A stretch of 64,000 nt of DNA from contig CAIIXF020000008.1 in NCBI GenBank assembly GCA_903813345.2, positions 13,562,822 through 13,626,821 of the forward strand, given 5' to 3'. Under the pieces are notes generated by a model. That model searched no databases, was not told the DNA's origin, and was given only the letters and a program-made list of their open reading frames with translations. Shown here one piece after another: positions 12,912 through 64,000 of the stretch; positions within the stretch are counted from its first letter, which is position 1, and every line of letters starts with the position of its first letter. The stretch is from Owenia fusiformis. Its lineage: Eukaryota; Annelida; Polychaeta; Sabellida; Oweniidae. The translations under genes were made by a program, and so were the position numbers.

Positions 12912-13065
12912 TTAACCCTCCATCACCATTGCCATTATGATAAGGATCACCTTACCTTAACTTCAAACAGCTCCAACTTCTATGAAGTCCATTCTATTGC
13001 ACACACTGAGCTATTTCTCTATGATGTTATCAATATATTTTCAAAAATGGTCCATGGAGGGTTAA
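12912..13065. repeat. Small TIR element, TTAACCCTCCAT ends
   Basis: TTAACCCTCCAT at 12912 is matched by ATGGAGGGTTAA ending at 13065, with about 130 bp between. It is a MITE-like structure close to, or within, the KLC 3' UTR or its downstream flank. Confidence 0.55.
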
Positions 13066-13766
13066 GCTCAAAAATGAATTTGATTTTGGTTTAATACTTC
13101 TAAGACAGTGAACACATTTGGTGGCGCAAACATCTGTAAAAACCAGGCAAAAATGGTAATAACAAATTATACAATTAGCGAAATGTAAAACTTGGTCAAA
13201 ACCCATCTTTAAGATGTAAATTTGGTCATGTTTTAAACATACTCGGGCATTTGGACTTCGCTAATCCTTTCTATTACAATTTAGAATGCACTTTACAAAA
13301 ATACATGGAAATCAATGTCTTGATTATTCCACATATTTGCACGTATTTTTGCATAAAAGCATGACCCAATAACATTTTATTTCTGGGAATAATAATCACA
13401 TAAAGATCAAACACCATGGAATGTAAATATGCGACTTACTGCAAAGACCAAGTTCATATCTTACTCTCCTCCAAATATTTTCAAAATGGCTCTGGAAACT
13501 TTGGGAGGTAAAACAGCCTTTAAAAAGCATTTGTGTACTTCTACTCAACTTCTGTAAAGAAACTCTTGTCTATTTGCAATAATTTGGGGAAATTACTTTG
13601 CACGTTTCTTCGGGGCAATCATATCCATTAGGAAAAATATTTGGAGGTTTTTTTAAAAATAATTTCACATTGATAAAGCATGCATGAACGAACACTGGAT
13701 TTATATACACTCAGGTTATAATATATTGCACTATAATAATACATTCAATGCATTTTTCTGATTTTT

Positions 13767-13772
13767 TTTATT
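13767..13772 (-). terminator. Candidate KLC polyadenylation signal AATAAA
   Basis: The minus strand reads TTAAAATAAAAAAAAATCAG here, 612 bases after the KLC stop codon, immediately after a hairpin. Other AATAAA matches lie further downstream (for example near 13376), so the cleavage site is not settled. Confidence 0.35.
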
Positions 13773-13827
13773 TTAACCCTTTCCATCCCAATCATCGAAT
13801 TACTATGTACAGGGAGGGAAAGGGTTA
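13773..13827. repeat. 55-bp hairpin with TTAACCCTTTCC stem
   Basis: TTAACCCTTTCCATCCC pairs with GGGAGGGAAAGGGTTAA across a loop of about 20 bases. On the minus strand this hairpin sits directly before AATAAA (13772-13767), so it would lie at the end of the KLC 3' UTR if that signal is used. Confidence 0.65.
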
Positions 13828-14383
13828 ATGTCTGGTTTTTACAGATGGTTTGAAAGTGAACAGTGTAGGAATTAACCTAGGGAATATTTCAAATACACTT
13901 TTATCTCCCAATTTTCAAAAAGTGCGCAAAACATTATTTACAGAATTCATTTTGTGCACAAAATTTCAGGCAGTAGTTGGAATAAGCATGTGAAATATTA
14001 GCTAGGTTTAAAATATACTGCCATATACGGCCATATATAATTTTGGATAAATGTCCGTTAACACCAAAAGATATGCACACATTTGGCAGTTATTATTTTG
14101 ATATAAAACCAGGTCCCATTGGATTAATAAAGTTCTATGTGCTTCATATTATTAAAAACCCATACATTTCTATGCTATATTTACAATTCCATAATTGGCA
14201 CCCTTACCTATTAGTAACAGTTAAGGTCCAAAATAAAAATAATAAAAATCTACAATTATTATAATAAATACTACTACATGTGGTAATTATTAATCTAAGG
14301 AGACCTGGTTAAATCTGCTACAGCGTGACAATATGACTTGAAGCACGATATTTACAGATTACATTGTTTTGACAGTTCTTCCG

Positions 14384-55192
<40,809 letters not shown>

Positions 55193-56107
55193 GTTGGCTG
55201 TTAGGTTTGACTAGATCTGAAAGTACATTACGACACACAATGTTAAACATGCACATGCTAAAGCACTAGTCTACATAGTAAGCAGGCAGCTTCACAATGA
55301 TTATTAGTGTATTCTAGAATCATGTTAGTATATGATATGAGAAGCTGCATTTTACGAAAGAGTCAGCCTCTTTTGAAATTCAACTAAGTCCACAGAAATT
55401 TTCCATATTCAATGAAATCTAAAAAATATTATTACTACATGTAGTCAAGGATTTTTATGTCTGACCTAAAATCCATGAAATTGAAATCAATATTCTTTCT
55501 GCATTTAAATATGATACTGTGAAATAGATCTATGAAAAAGTACTTAATGTCGAGTGAGCCATTTGAACGCTAACATATACTTTATAGGAAGCATTAAATG
55601 AAAGCTGTTCACATATCAATATTTAGCAAAGCATTTTAATATTAATAGATGTAACATTTTTTCTTGATATTTTACATTAAAGTTGTGCACCTATGGTTCA
55701 AATTGAAGCAACCCCCTACAAACCATATTTTAATGAAGATCAAAACCGAAGACACTTTCTACCAAACTCACGAAAATAAGATTATAGTCCATCTTTATTC
55801 TAGGCTTTCTACATTTCCTACACACTATTTACCTGTAACAGTAAAAAATATTTAAGATAAAATGTTTTGTGACTAAAAAATTCTAATTACAAAATAGATT
55901 TTTTAACTGATAGTATTTTAACATAAATTATATATTAATTCATCATTCCATACCAAATGAACCTCCTTTATGCAAGAATATTGTAGTTGCAGCCGATTTT
56001 CCTGATTCAGAGATAAATTACATTAGCATTGACGACAGACAGTCTTCAATAATAACATGATTTGGGTATGATGAATATATTAACTGGAATGAGGGTATCA
56101 TAAACAT

Positions 56108-56586
56108 CACTGGTGATCCACTCGATTAAGCCGGAAAATGTCGGAACATCGAAGGTACGATTTTTCTTTTTTCCTTATTTCACACATTGTAGGCAGAATT
56201 CCCACAACATTTTTAACACAAATGTGTATCAGTATCATATATTTAAGAAAATGTACATATTTGCGAACAAATACTTCAGAAGACAACAGAATCGTCGATT
56301 TTTCGAAAAACAGTTAAGATCTGCAATTTAACCCAAACCATTTATGTAACTTAAGTGAGGAATTAAATCGACGATTCTGTTGTCTTCTGAGCTATTTTTT
56401 TGCAAACATGTACATTTTCTAAAACATATGATGCTAATACACGTTTGTGAGAAAAAACGTCGTTGGGATTCTGCCTACAACGCGTGAAATAAGGAAAAGA
56501 GAAAAATCGTACCTTTGACGTTCCAACATTTTGTTATCAAAACGAACTGTTTCAGTAACCATCGTAATCGAGCGGATCACCAGTGA
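56108..56586. mobile_element. Foldback element, about 200-bp arms
   Basis: The ends ACTGGTGATCCACTCGATTA and AATCGAGCGGATCACCAGT are inverted. The arms 56108-56310 and about 56360-56586 match through GAAGACAACAGAATCGTCGA / TCGACGATTCTGTTGTCTTC. The right arm carries an extra segment of about 30 bp (GAACTGTTTCAGTAACC). It lies in KLC intron 1. Confidence 0.8.
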
Positions 56587-56888
56587 ACATGAGGCATAGT
56601 TGGGGGAGTGGGGGTTGATGACAAACATGTTTTTTATGTTTTTTTTATAGCCATGCCACAATAAACCCCAGGGAAATGAAAATCCAAAAGGTGGATGACA
56701 GACACAAACAATAGGTCTAGAGAGTTTGCTAACTTACAACACATTTTCTAAAAAAAAAGGAATATATCCTTTCGTTGGCCTCATGGAGTTGGTAAATTGT
56801 TTCTTGGACGACACATTATTCAATGGGAATAAATGATACATTGATAGTACATATATAATATTAAGCTAAAGGATTTGCGACTTATTAC

Positions 56889-57402
56889 TAGGGATGGGAC
56901 GGTTCGTTTCGGTTCGGTTCGGTTCGGTTTTTCGGATCATCAGCCGTCGGTTCGGTTTTTTCGGTTCGGTTCATTCATTTTAAGGATTTGTGTTGATTGA
57001 CATGATTAGCTCAATTATGCCACGTTATAACAATATTTTATAGATGGAATTTTATGTTATAGTATTTCAAGAACAATACATATTATTTAGAATACACGAC
57101 TAAAGAATATAGTACCAGGGACCACATGATTGATTACCGAGGGATACGAATACGCGGATACGAAACGAATCTAGTAAACGAGTGAGCTAGCAACAGACAA
57201 GACAGACAAGGTAGGGACTAGGAACATCAAAAATGTTGCTGTAAAACAGTGTTTTTAACTGTTTTATTGATACTTGACCAATGAAATATTAATCCGAAAA
57301 CGATCCGAAAAGCTGATCCGAAAGTAGGGCCGTGATCCGAAAACCGATCCGAAGGCTATGAACCGCGGTTTTTCGGTATTTCGGTTATCCGTCCCACCCC
57401 TA
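56889..57402. mobile_element. hAT-type MITE with exact 8-bp target duplication
   Basis: The ends TAGGGATGGGACGG and CCGTCCCACCCCTA are inverted. CTTATTAC occurs on both sides (56881-56888 and 57403-57410), an 8-bp duplication typical of hAT elements, as are GGG(A/G)TGGG-type ends. The left subterminal region is a CGGTT tract (TTCGGTTCGGTTCGGTTCGG), and the right has CCGAAAA-type complements. No transposase is present. Confidence 0.9.
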
Positions 57403-58735
57403 CTTATTACTACAAAACAACATTATGTATTTTAAAACCTTTTATTAAAGCATGAATCAGAGATATACGGTTGACAAAAATGAAACCAATACTCATAAAT
57501 AAACCAATGTGTTCCTCACTATTCTAAATATAACATCTCAAAAGACAATACCTTTGCTATCCTATGAATTGAAATGTTTTTAGTGATGGGAGTAGTGATG
57601 ATCTATGACTAGAGTGATCTAAAGACAGCTGATGCTGCCTAATGCATGGCTATGACGTTACATGTAATCCAAATACATGTAAATCCTCATTTTCATTAAT
57701 AAACAGCTTTCATCATAGACTGTAATTTGGCTGATTGGTTAAAATGACACTATGTTATACCTAGCAATTTGCTTTTACTCAGTTCAGTTACAATAATTAC
57801 ATTCTATGAGATTATTCTATAACATGTACTGATTTTGGAAAAAATTCTGTGGCATGAAAAAAACTTTTATTTCAAAATTGGGAACATATTCATGTATTCT
57901 TAAAGCTTTTTTCTCCTGGAGAATTATAGGTACATGTATTGACTATTGTTTAATAAATATATGTAATGGTAAAATAATCCTTTACAAATATCACAAATGT
58001 CTTCCCCTCAGGAAGAAAACAATTAGATTTATTGAATATACTATTTTGAAGCATTATAATGAATACATGTGAAGTGATAAAAATCATTTAAATACTAGTA
58101 TGATTTAGAATCTGATAAATACATCGCCAGGATTAAAAACTATTGATAGATAGACTGGACACACAGATGGACAGACGGATGAATGAGTAGACAATTCAAT
58201 AAATGAAAAAGATGTAATATCTAATTAAAGATCTAAATGTTAGCAAAGATATCAAGAGCAAATATCAATCTAATATCAAATGTATTCGAAGGATTTCTCT
58301 TTCCCAGAAAAATTACAACATAATCAAATAAAAACATAACTCTAAGCATTTCCCAGAAGTAAAGCATAAAGCTTTGTTGTTATTAGAAAAAGATTTAAAA
58401 AACAAGAATAAACTTTATCTGGCTTACATATTGATAACAGTATATGCAAGAGAGGAAAATAATAGACATGATTTCTGTATAAGTATATCATTCAGCTAAG
58501 ACATCACAACTCTGACATAAGGCAAGTCATTTTCTACAGTATTCAGTTCTTAGCTAATCATGATTTAGAATAAAATTACCGAGGTGAATATTTTAATTGA
58601 GTATTGGAATTGATCATGTTTCATCTGATGTCAGATCAACCTGTTCCTACTAATAGCCTTTAATTATCATTAAGGTCATAATTATTCTATATCAGTTCGT
58701 TCTAACACAATGTCTGTCTTATATTTTAACATACA

Positions 58736-58900
58736 ATGATCTCCCCAGTCCCAAGCATGCTCTAAAGCAGGGGGGAGGGGGGGGTGCTGCACCTGAGCTT
58801 GAAAGAAAAAGGCCTCTACCTACACCAACAACCCATGTGCACATGTCCTACATGCACTTGAAAAAATTTCAAAAATCATGAAAAGATAACATATGACAGC
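58736..58900. repeat. Partial CAATGATCTCCCCAG element
   Basis: It begins CAATGATCTCCCCAGTCCCA, then has a G-run (58770-58788), GGTGCTGCACCTGAG, and GCACTTGAAAAAATTTCAAA. These match, in opposite orientation, the order of motifs in the 54400-54581 element. The other end is not clear. Confidence 0.55.
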
Positions 58901-59619
58901 AACTTTAGATAGAACTACAAAAATGAGAGAATTGTGAGAGAAATATATGAAGCAAATGCCTATTTCCTTTTTTAAAAACATAATGACATGGCATCTTATT
59001 CATGAATATGTACATGTAACAGTTCTCCTTTCATTAAGTGTTAACCAAAAGTAAAATGATGAAATGAGACGTTAACCAGGAATATTCATTGTACAAATTA
59101 TACATGTAATTGTACCCACATGATAGTATCAACTTGTATGAGATCGCATTAATTCAAGTAATTTGAGGAAAAATGACTAAAATACTTGCAAAAAGATTGA
59201 TTTATATGAAGTGTTGTATTTTCTTTTTGAGTTATTTCTGCCTCATATACCGTATTGATTTTCATGTAATTGTAGAAAAGTTAATCTCCCATTGTACATG
59301 GTTAATGTGACCTATTGTCTGTTGGAAATTAACACAATGCAGTCTTCAAGAAAGTTCTAGATATACAGAGGATAGTTATGATGTGCTAGGATGCATCTTG
59401 ATTTAACAATTTAACAAGAGGTATTCCACATCTGTGTACATGACTGAACGGAATACACTATAAGAGCATAAGGATAGGATTCATAAAAAATACTGAATGT
59501 TGTAACATAATCATAATTATGATTCATGTTACAATATTGAATACATGTTTTTTCCTCATCTGGCTCAATAAATTTTGTTAAAACTCCAAGTCTTGCATCT
59601 AGTATCTGCCCCCCCCCAT

Positions 59620-62600
59620 CAGCCCCGTAGCCAGGGGGGTTATAACGATTGAAAACACAGGCTTGACACAAAACTACACTCTAGGCTCTAAGCACAGTGG
59701 GGTTTTATTGTTTATCATTCCCATTACATATGTTTCCTCAATCATTTTTTTTAATTTGTAAGCATCATCAGTCATCCTCATATAACAATTTAAGCAAATC
59801 AGGAAGTACAGTGCTGGAACTTGACTTTGGAACATAATTCTAGGCAGTTTGACTTTACTATCATCATCGGTTCCCACGTTAAATCACTACGTTCGAAGCT
59901 TGATGAAGCAAGATGCTTAACAGTTTCTGAAGATATATGTTTTGTTAATTTTATTAATTTCTCTATACTCTCCATGAAAAAAATATATGAACCACTAGTT
60001 TTCTGGCTTTCAAATACATTTTTACCATAAATAACACACAAAACATCAACATTTTAAGAACTTGCGATTTTAACTCTTACTTCCTGATTCTTCTTTACAA
60101 TTACAAGTTATTGAATCTATAAATGAATTCCATAGCTCAACTCTTTTTAATATATTCCCTACAAATGGCAATTGAAAATTTTTTAAAAAGTATTTATGGT
60201 TTGAATTCTTCAAGGGTGGTGCCACTCACACTTGTCCTCTTTTTTGAATCAAGGTATTTTTTAATAAGCCACCAAAGTAGTCAAGTTATCTATATATTGG
60301 AATCATATGAAAGCAGATTCAATATAATGGTTCACTAAGTGAAAGTTGAAGACACCTTTCACATTTTCCGACAAGGTATTAACAAATTAACATTCAGGAT
60401 CTCAAAAGGATATTTTAGAGATTTTTGACAAATGGAGATGTTGACTAATGATAATGGGGGAATCATACTATATAGATGGGTACTCAGGACAAATATCACT
60501 ACTTAAAAAGCCACGAAGAGATAAAATTGGTCAAATGTCATTTTCTCACCTGTTAGATGCTATTCTGCTAACTTGGTGAATTGTATAAACACACCTGGTG
60601 ATCGTACAAATGGGATGGAGGGGGGATTAGGTGATTTCTGCAAGAAAACCTGGAACAAATTTGGAAGATTTATTTTTTCAAGAGAAAATTTAAAACTGGA
60701 TTGCCAAATAAATAGGCGCAGTGCATGGCAAAATATGTTAGGTCATCTAGTATTTTTTTTGAACTGATACCCTTCTAAGATATGAGATCTATTAAAAAAG
60801 GCGCATCATCACCAATGTGCAAAAGTCAATGTTTTTGCTTTAATCGGGCAACAATGGTCTACACGACCTATAATAAATAGATATAAGGGACGTTATTTTC
60901 ACAATACTAATGACATTGGCTCACTTTTTAAAGCTAGTTTCCATGCGTAGCCAGGATTTGGTGACCAGGAGTTCATTTTTTTATATTATCCACAAATCTC
61001 CACCTTCATTGGGGTTCCTCATATAAAACCATTTTTGTAATTTTCTTACATACAATTTACACCCCTTCCAAAAGTTTGTCAATTGTAAACTCCCCCATGG
61101 AGTGTTTAAGCCTCCTTATGTTTGAATTATTATTCGTATAATATGTACAGTGTAAAGGAAAAAACTGTTTTAGTGCTGGAAAAAATAAATTGACATCATG
61201 TCCGATACCTCCATTTTGTTTTGGCAAGATACAATTGAATTTGAAAAAGTTAGACAATTTGAAATCTATGTTAAAATGGAGAATCTTTTACTCAATAGAT
61301 ATCCTGAAATCTGAAGGCAAGATCATGATTTTAATATTACATTAGTTTAATGAAATTCAAATCAAGAGTTAACGTATATTTAGCTAAGTTTAAGGGCAAA
61401 TCTTAACACATCTTTAAGGAACACATGCATATTTTTAAAACGAGCTACTTTAGGGAAATAGACTCACATCTTGCTTCACCAAGCTTCGGGATAGAACGTA
61501 GTGATTAGCGTGGGAACCGACGATGCGCAATTCCCACAATTTAATACTGAGATTATGATTTTTCTAAAAAACTCCAAATCAAAATATTTTATTTGGTATA
61601 TAATTTTATAATAGAGGAGTGTTCATTCATAATGACCTTACATTTAGTGACTGAATTGAAGAGTCTTTATAGCTACATGAATACTCTTTGACGATAGAAG
61701 TGGCAGTTGATAATTCGTTTTGTAAAAAATGAAACATAGGCTGAAATTCCAAACTGACCAAATTGAAATAACACAATATCTATTATACTCCGTAGGCTCT
61801 AAAATTAAACCTCTTTCAAATTGCAATGCCTTACAACAAAAGACACCTACTATAGTGCTGAAAATACCCATTTGTTCTTTCTTTAAATTGAAAATATAAA
61901 ATTCAAATTCAAGTCCAAGTACAGGTGACCCCAAAAATGTCACCCCTTAATTTGGGAATAACTATATCTCCGTTTTAAAGGACTTTTCATGATTTTTTGT
62001 GTTGAGAGTTAAAAGCATAATCATTGGAATTTACCTAATAAGCAGTCAGTGCATCATATTTGACGAGATTGTTGAATTGTTTGAAGGGTAGATTTTACAT
62101 TTTATTGATAATGTGTATGAAAGCAATCCAGAAATGACTCAAATAATGGCCAAGACAGAAATCTCATTTTCAGAAAATTGCATTTTCAACATTTTTGGAC
62201 AATATAACAAGACCATACCTGGATGGAAAATGTGATCATTTTAAAACTTGGAATTTAAACAGTCTATTTTAAAATTAAAAAATTATGTTTGAGTTTATAC
62301 TAAAATGAGAGGGTAATTTTTCTGAGTCAACCTGTATATGGAGGTGTACAAGTGAATTAGGGAGCATGCGTGTTACGAATGTCCATTGAAATTCTGCAAA
62401 AGTAGAATTCTTTTGAGAAATCTTGGCTATGGCCTAAGTATAGCAGTCACATCACAAAAGAAATTGAAGTGATGGATAATAAATGCTATACCCATTCAAT
62501 GCTTGTGTTTATAAATGATCAATACATGTGTGCTTTTCATACTACCTCATTTCAAAAAGTTTCTATTATTTGATATTTGCTCCTGGGGACTAATCAGCTC

Positions 62601-63142
62601 TGGGCAAGATTTTTTTTGAAATAAAACAAAACGAAGGCGCACAGATTTGAAAGAAAATGTGTTTTCATCAGTAGTAAGACAATAAGTAGTAACTGTTGTT
62701 TTTAAGTTAAAATAAAAAACAACAAATTTTATGTTTAATTGATTGAACAAATTTATTTATAATTATGGGAAAAATTTTCAGTTGCTTGGAAAAGATTTAA
62801 AGAGTAAATCGAAATGTTGCAAAGCTAATTCAATTTGTTAGTATTAAGACATTTGGTTTATTTCACCGGATATGAAGCAGCTTTTAAGTTGTGCGAAATT
62901 ATTGTTATTTCTTTGCATAATGTCATGATGATCAGGGGTCTTCTCAAAATTAGACAATCCCAACCCTTGCCTAAGGTTGCCAAACTTTTGGAGAGAATTG
63001 TACATGTACAACTTTATTATGTTTTTATTTACTGGTCACATAAATTGAATTAAATGTTTCTGGTTTTCCACAAATATTTTTTGGGGAAACCCTGACCAGG
63101 GGTTCGTCTGAACCAACCGAACCCCCGGTTACTACGGCTATG
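59620..63142. mobile_element. Possible 3.5-kb DNA transposon
   Basis: The left end, CAGCCCCGTAGCCAGGGGGG then TTATAACG, is an approximate mirror of AACCCCCGGTTACTACGGCT then ATG at the right. Inside, 59861-59915 (GGTTCCCACGTTAAATCACT...) is inverted at 61467-61525, a second nested inverted repeat of about 55 bp. I see no recognisable transposase and only short open frames, so this may be a decayed element or two unrelated ends. It lies in KLC intron 1. Confidence 0.45.
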
Positions 63143-63400
63143 ATATAAGAGGTAACAGACTTTATGAGCCAATTTACAAGTAACCCAACATATACAAATG
63201 TCATTCGTGTGCAATATGAATATATTTTTCTATATATTATTGCACAACATTATTTAGATTTCTTATATTTCAGGTTTAACTGCTTGCCTTTGAAGCAGTG
63301 TAACAGACTGTAGGGTACAGTGGTGAACATTAAATTTTTTAGTTTTCAGTCAAAGTTGTCAAGGAATGTCGAGGAATTCTAAAAACAATTATCTACTTAC

Positions 63401-63820
63401 CAAGATAAATAGCGTCCCAAATCCAATAAGTACAAGGCAAAGTCTCAGTCTTTCAATGTTTTCAATTCCTTTGATGCGAGATCCTCCGATCTAAGCTTTG
63501 GCTATGGAATATTTTCGAGTCAGTGAGACTGCTGTCTTCAGAAAAATTTTACAAGTCCTCGTAGTTGATTCGTGTCGTTTCAAATGCCCGATCTTCTAAA
63601 TAAGATCATCAGCACATCAAACTGCATTTTGCTACTCTATAAAATCTTGAGCTTCCACACGTCACATCGATAGCTCTAAAACATCCGAACTCTTAAAACA
63701 TTATAGCCTACGTATACCTAGCTTCAAGTCCACTTTAGACTGAGATTATTTCTTGTTGATTTGTGCTTTTTAATACATAATATCGTTGAAATAATTATCG
63801 AAGGAGTTTCCGTAAATGTC
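63401..63820 (-). other. KLC: Candidate KLC non-coding first exon
   Basis: A strong donor, TATCTTG|GTAAGTAG, ends this region at 63401. Upstream sequence is less AT-rich than the intron and contains no coding signature. A YY1-like site lies at its far end. The exact start is unknown. It would supply the 5' UTR spliced to the acceptor at 55216. Confidence 0.45.
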
Positions 63821-63822
63821 AT

Positions 63823-63835
63823 TCAATATGGCGGT
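63823..63835 (-). promoter_or_regulatory. YY1-like site at the putative KLC promoter
   Basis: On the minus strand GACCGCCATATTG matches the GCCGCCATnTTG consensus, which in animals often lies just downstream of TSSs of broadly expressed genes. The surrounding 63.78-63.87 kb is locally richer in CpG. No TATA box is evident at a suitable distance. Confidence 0.4.
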
Positions 63836-64000
63836 CGGATCTCGAATGTGATCTCGCCTCCTTTTCACTAAACGAAATAGAATTGAATATTTAATGAAAT
63901 CCCCGGGAAGATTGTGACACTATGCTATTAAACCGGATCCTGAGGGCATGCCCCCACTCCCCCTAGGGGGACTCAGAAAAATCGTGTAAGGGACAAAAAA

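Larger units (their letters stand above)
5990..14383. other. Intergenic region and KLC 3' UTR
   Basis: About 8.4 kb between the RRBP1-like first coding exon and the KLC stop. Besides the repeats listed separately it should hold the KLC 3' UTR (14383 to perhaps 13.75 kb) and the RRBP1-like promoter and 5' exon. A GC-richer patch at 6835-6870 (AGCGGCCATTGCCGC) is the best promoter guess. No other coding sequence was recognised. Confidence 0.5.

Noticed and set aside
59411-60041. Cluster of short open frames within the possible 3.5-kb element
   Set aside because: No transposase motif (DDE/D, zinc finger or dimerisation domain) could be found.

Overview
This is an AT-rich, intron-rich animal genomic window. 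Two multi-exon genes lie in tandem on the minus strand, and the introns and intergenic space are full of palindromic (foldback) elements, short terminal-inverted-repeat elements and tandem repeats. There is no bacterial, viral or CRISPR content. The encoded kinesin light chain matches my recollection of the sea urchin protein unusually well. This includes a C-terminal tail (an LKRSGSFSKLRAS block and an MKRASSLSVL block) that vertebrate proteins lack in this form. An echinoderm or hemichordate is therefore the best guess, and another marine invertebrate cannot be excluded.

Layout. (1) Positions 1 to about 5990, minus strand: the 5' part of an RRBP1/kinectin-type (p180) ER membrane protein gene. 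Three coding exons are visible at 5321-5972, 499-620 and 254-326, and the gene runs off the left edge. (2) 5990-14383: intergenic sequence plus the 3' UTR of the next gene, with a duplicated inverted repeat (6.9-7.7 kb), a head-to-head mariner foldback (8892-9890), a minisatellite (11.5-11.8 kb) and small TTAACCCT hairpins. (3) 14384 to about 63.8 kb, minus strand: a complete kinesin light chain (KLC) gene. I could place every coding exon with consistent splice phases. The sum is 2019 coding bases (672 residues plus stop) from the 55192 ATG, or 654 residues from the ATG inside exon 3. A probable non-coding first exon and YY1-like promoter site lie near 63.4-63.83 kb.

The main discovery is alternative exon architecture inside the KLC cargo-binding TPR domain. 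The TPR2 exon exists as two diverged 88-nt copies (39716-39803 and 39157-39244). Their phases mean that exactly one must be used: skipping both or including both shifts the frame. A second exon, spanning the end of TPR4 and start of TPR5, exists as two 90-nt copies (34955-35044 and 32684-32773), which are phase-symmetric. In both pairs most codon differences are silent, so all four copies look selected. Two alternative 5' coding exons (55164-55192 and 50356-50414) also both splice in frame into exon 3. One gene could thus encode at least 2 x 2 x 2 forms.

Mobile and repetitive DNA: an 881-bp element that is an almost perfect palindrome (30062-30942); a hAT-type element with an exact 8-bp target duplication (56889-57402); a 426-bp element with a 6-bp duplication (15374-15799); three elements that combine terminal inverted repeats with, in two of them, internal tandem units and a GGAC-type microsatellite beside the right end (27.4-29.1, 33.06-34.31 and 21.2-21.55 kb); four copies of one short family, all in the same orientation inside KLC introns; and a possible 3.5-kb element in KLC intron 1 (59.6-63.1 kb).

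KLC links cargo to kinesin-1, and the p180/kinectin family sits on ER membranes with a reported link to microtubules and kinesin. The two neighbours therefore plausibly act in the same transport process, but nothing in the sequence shows co-regulation.
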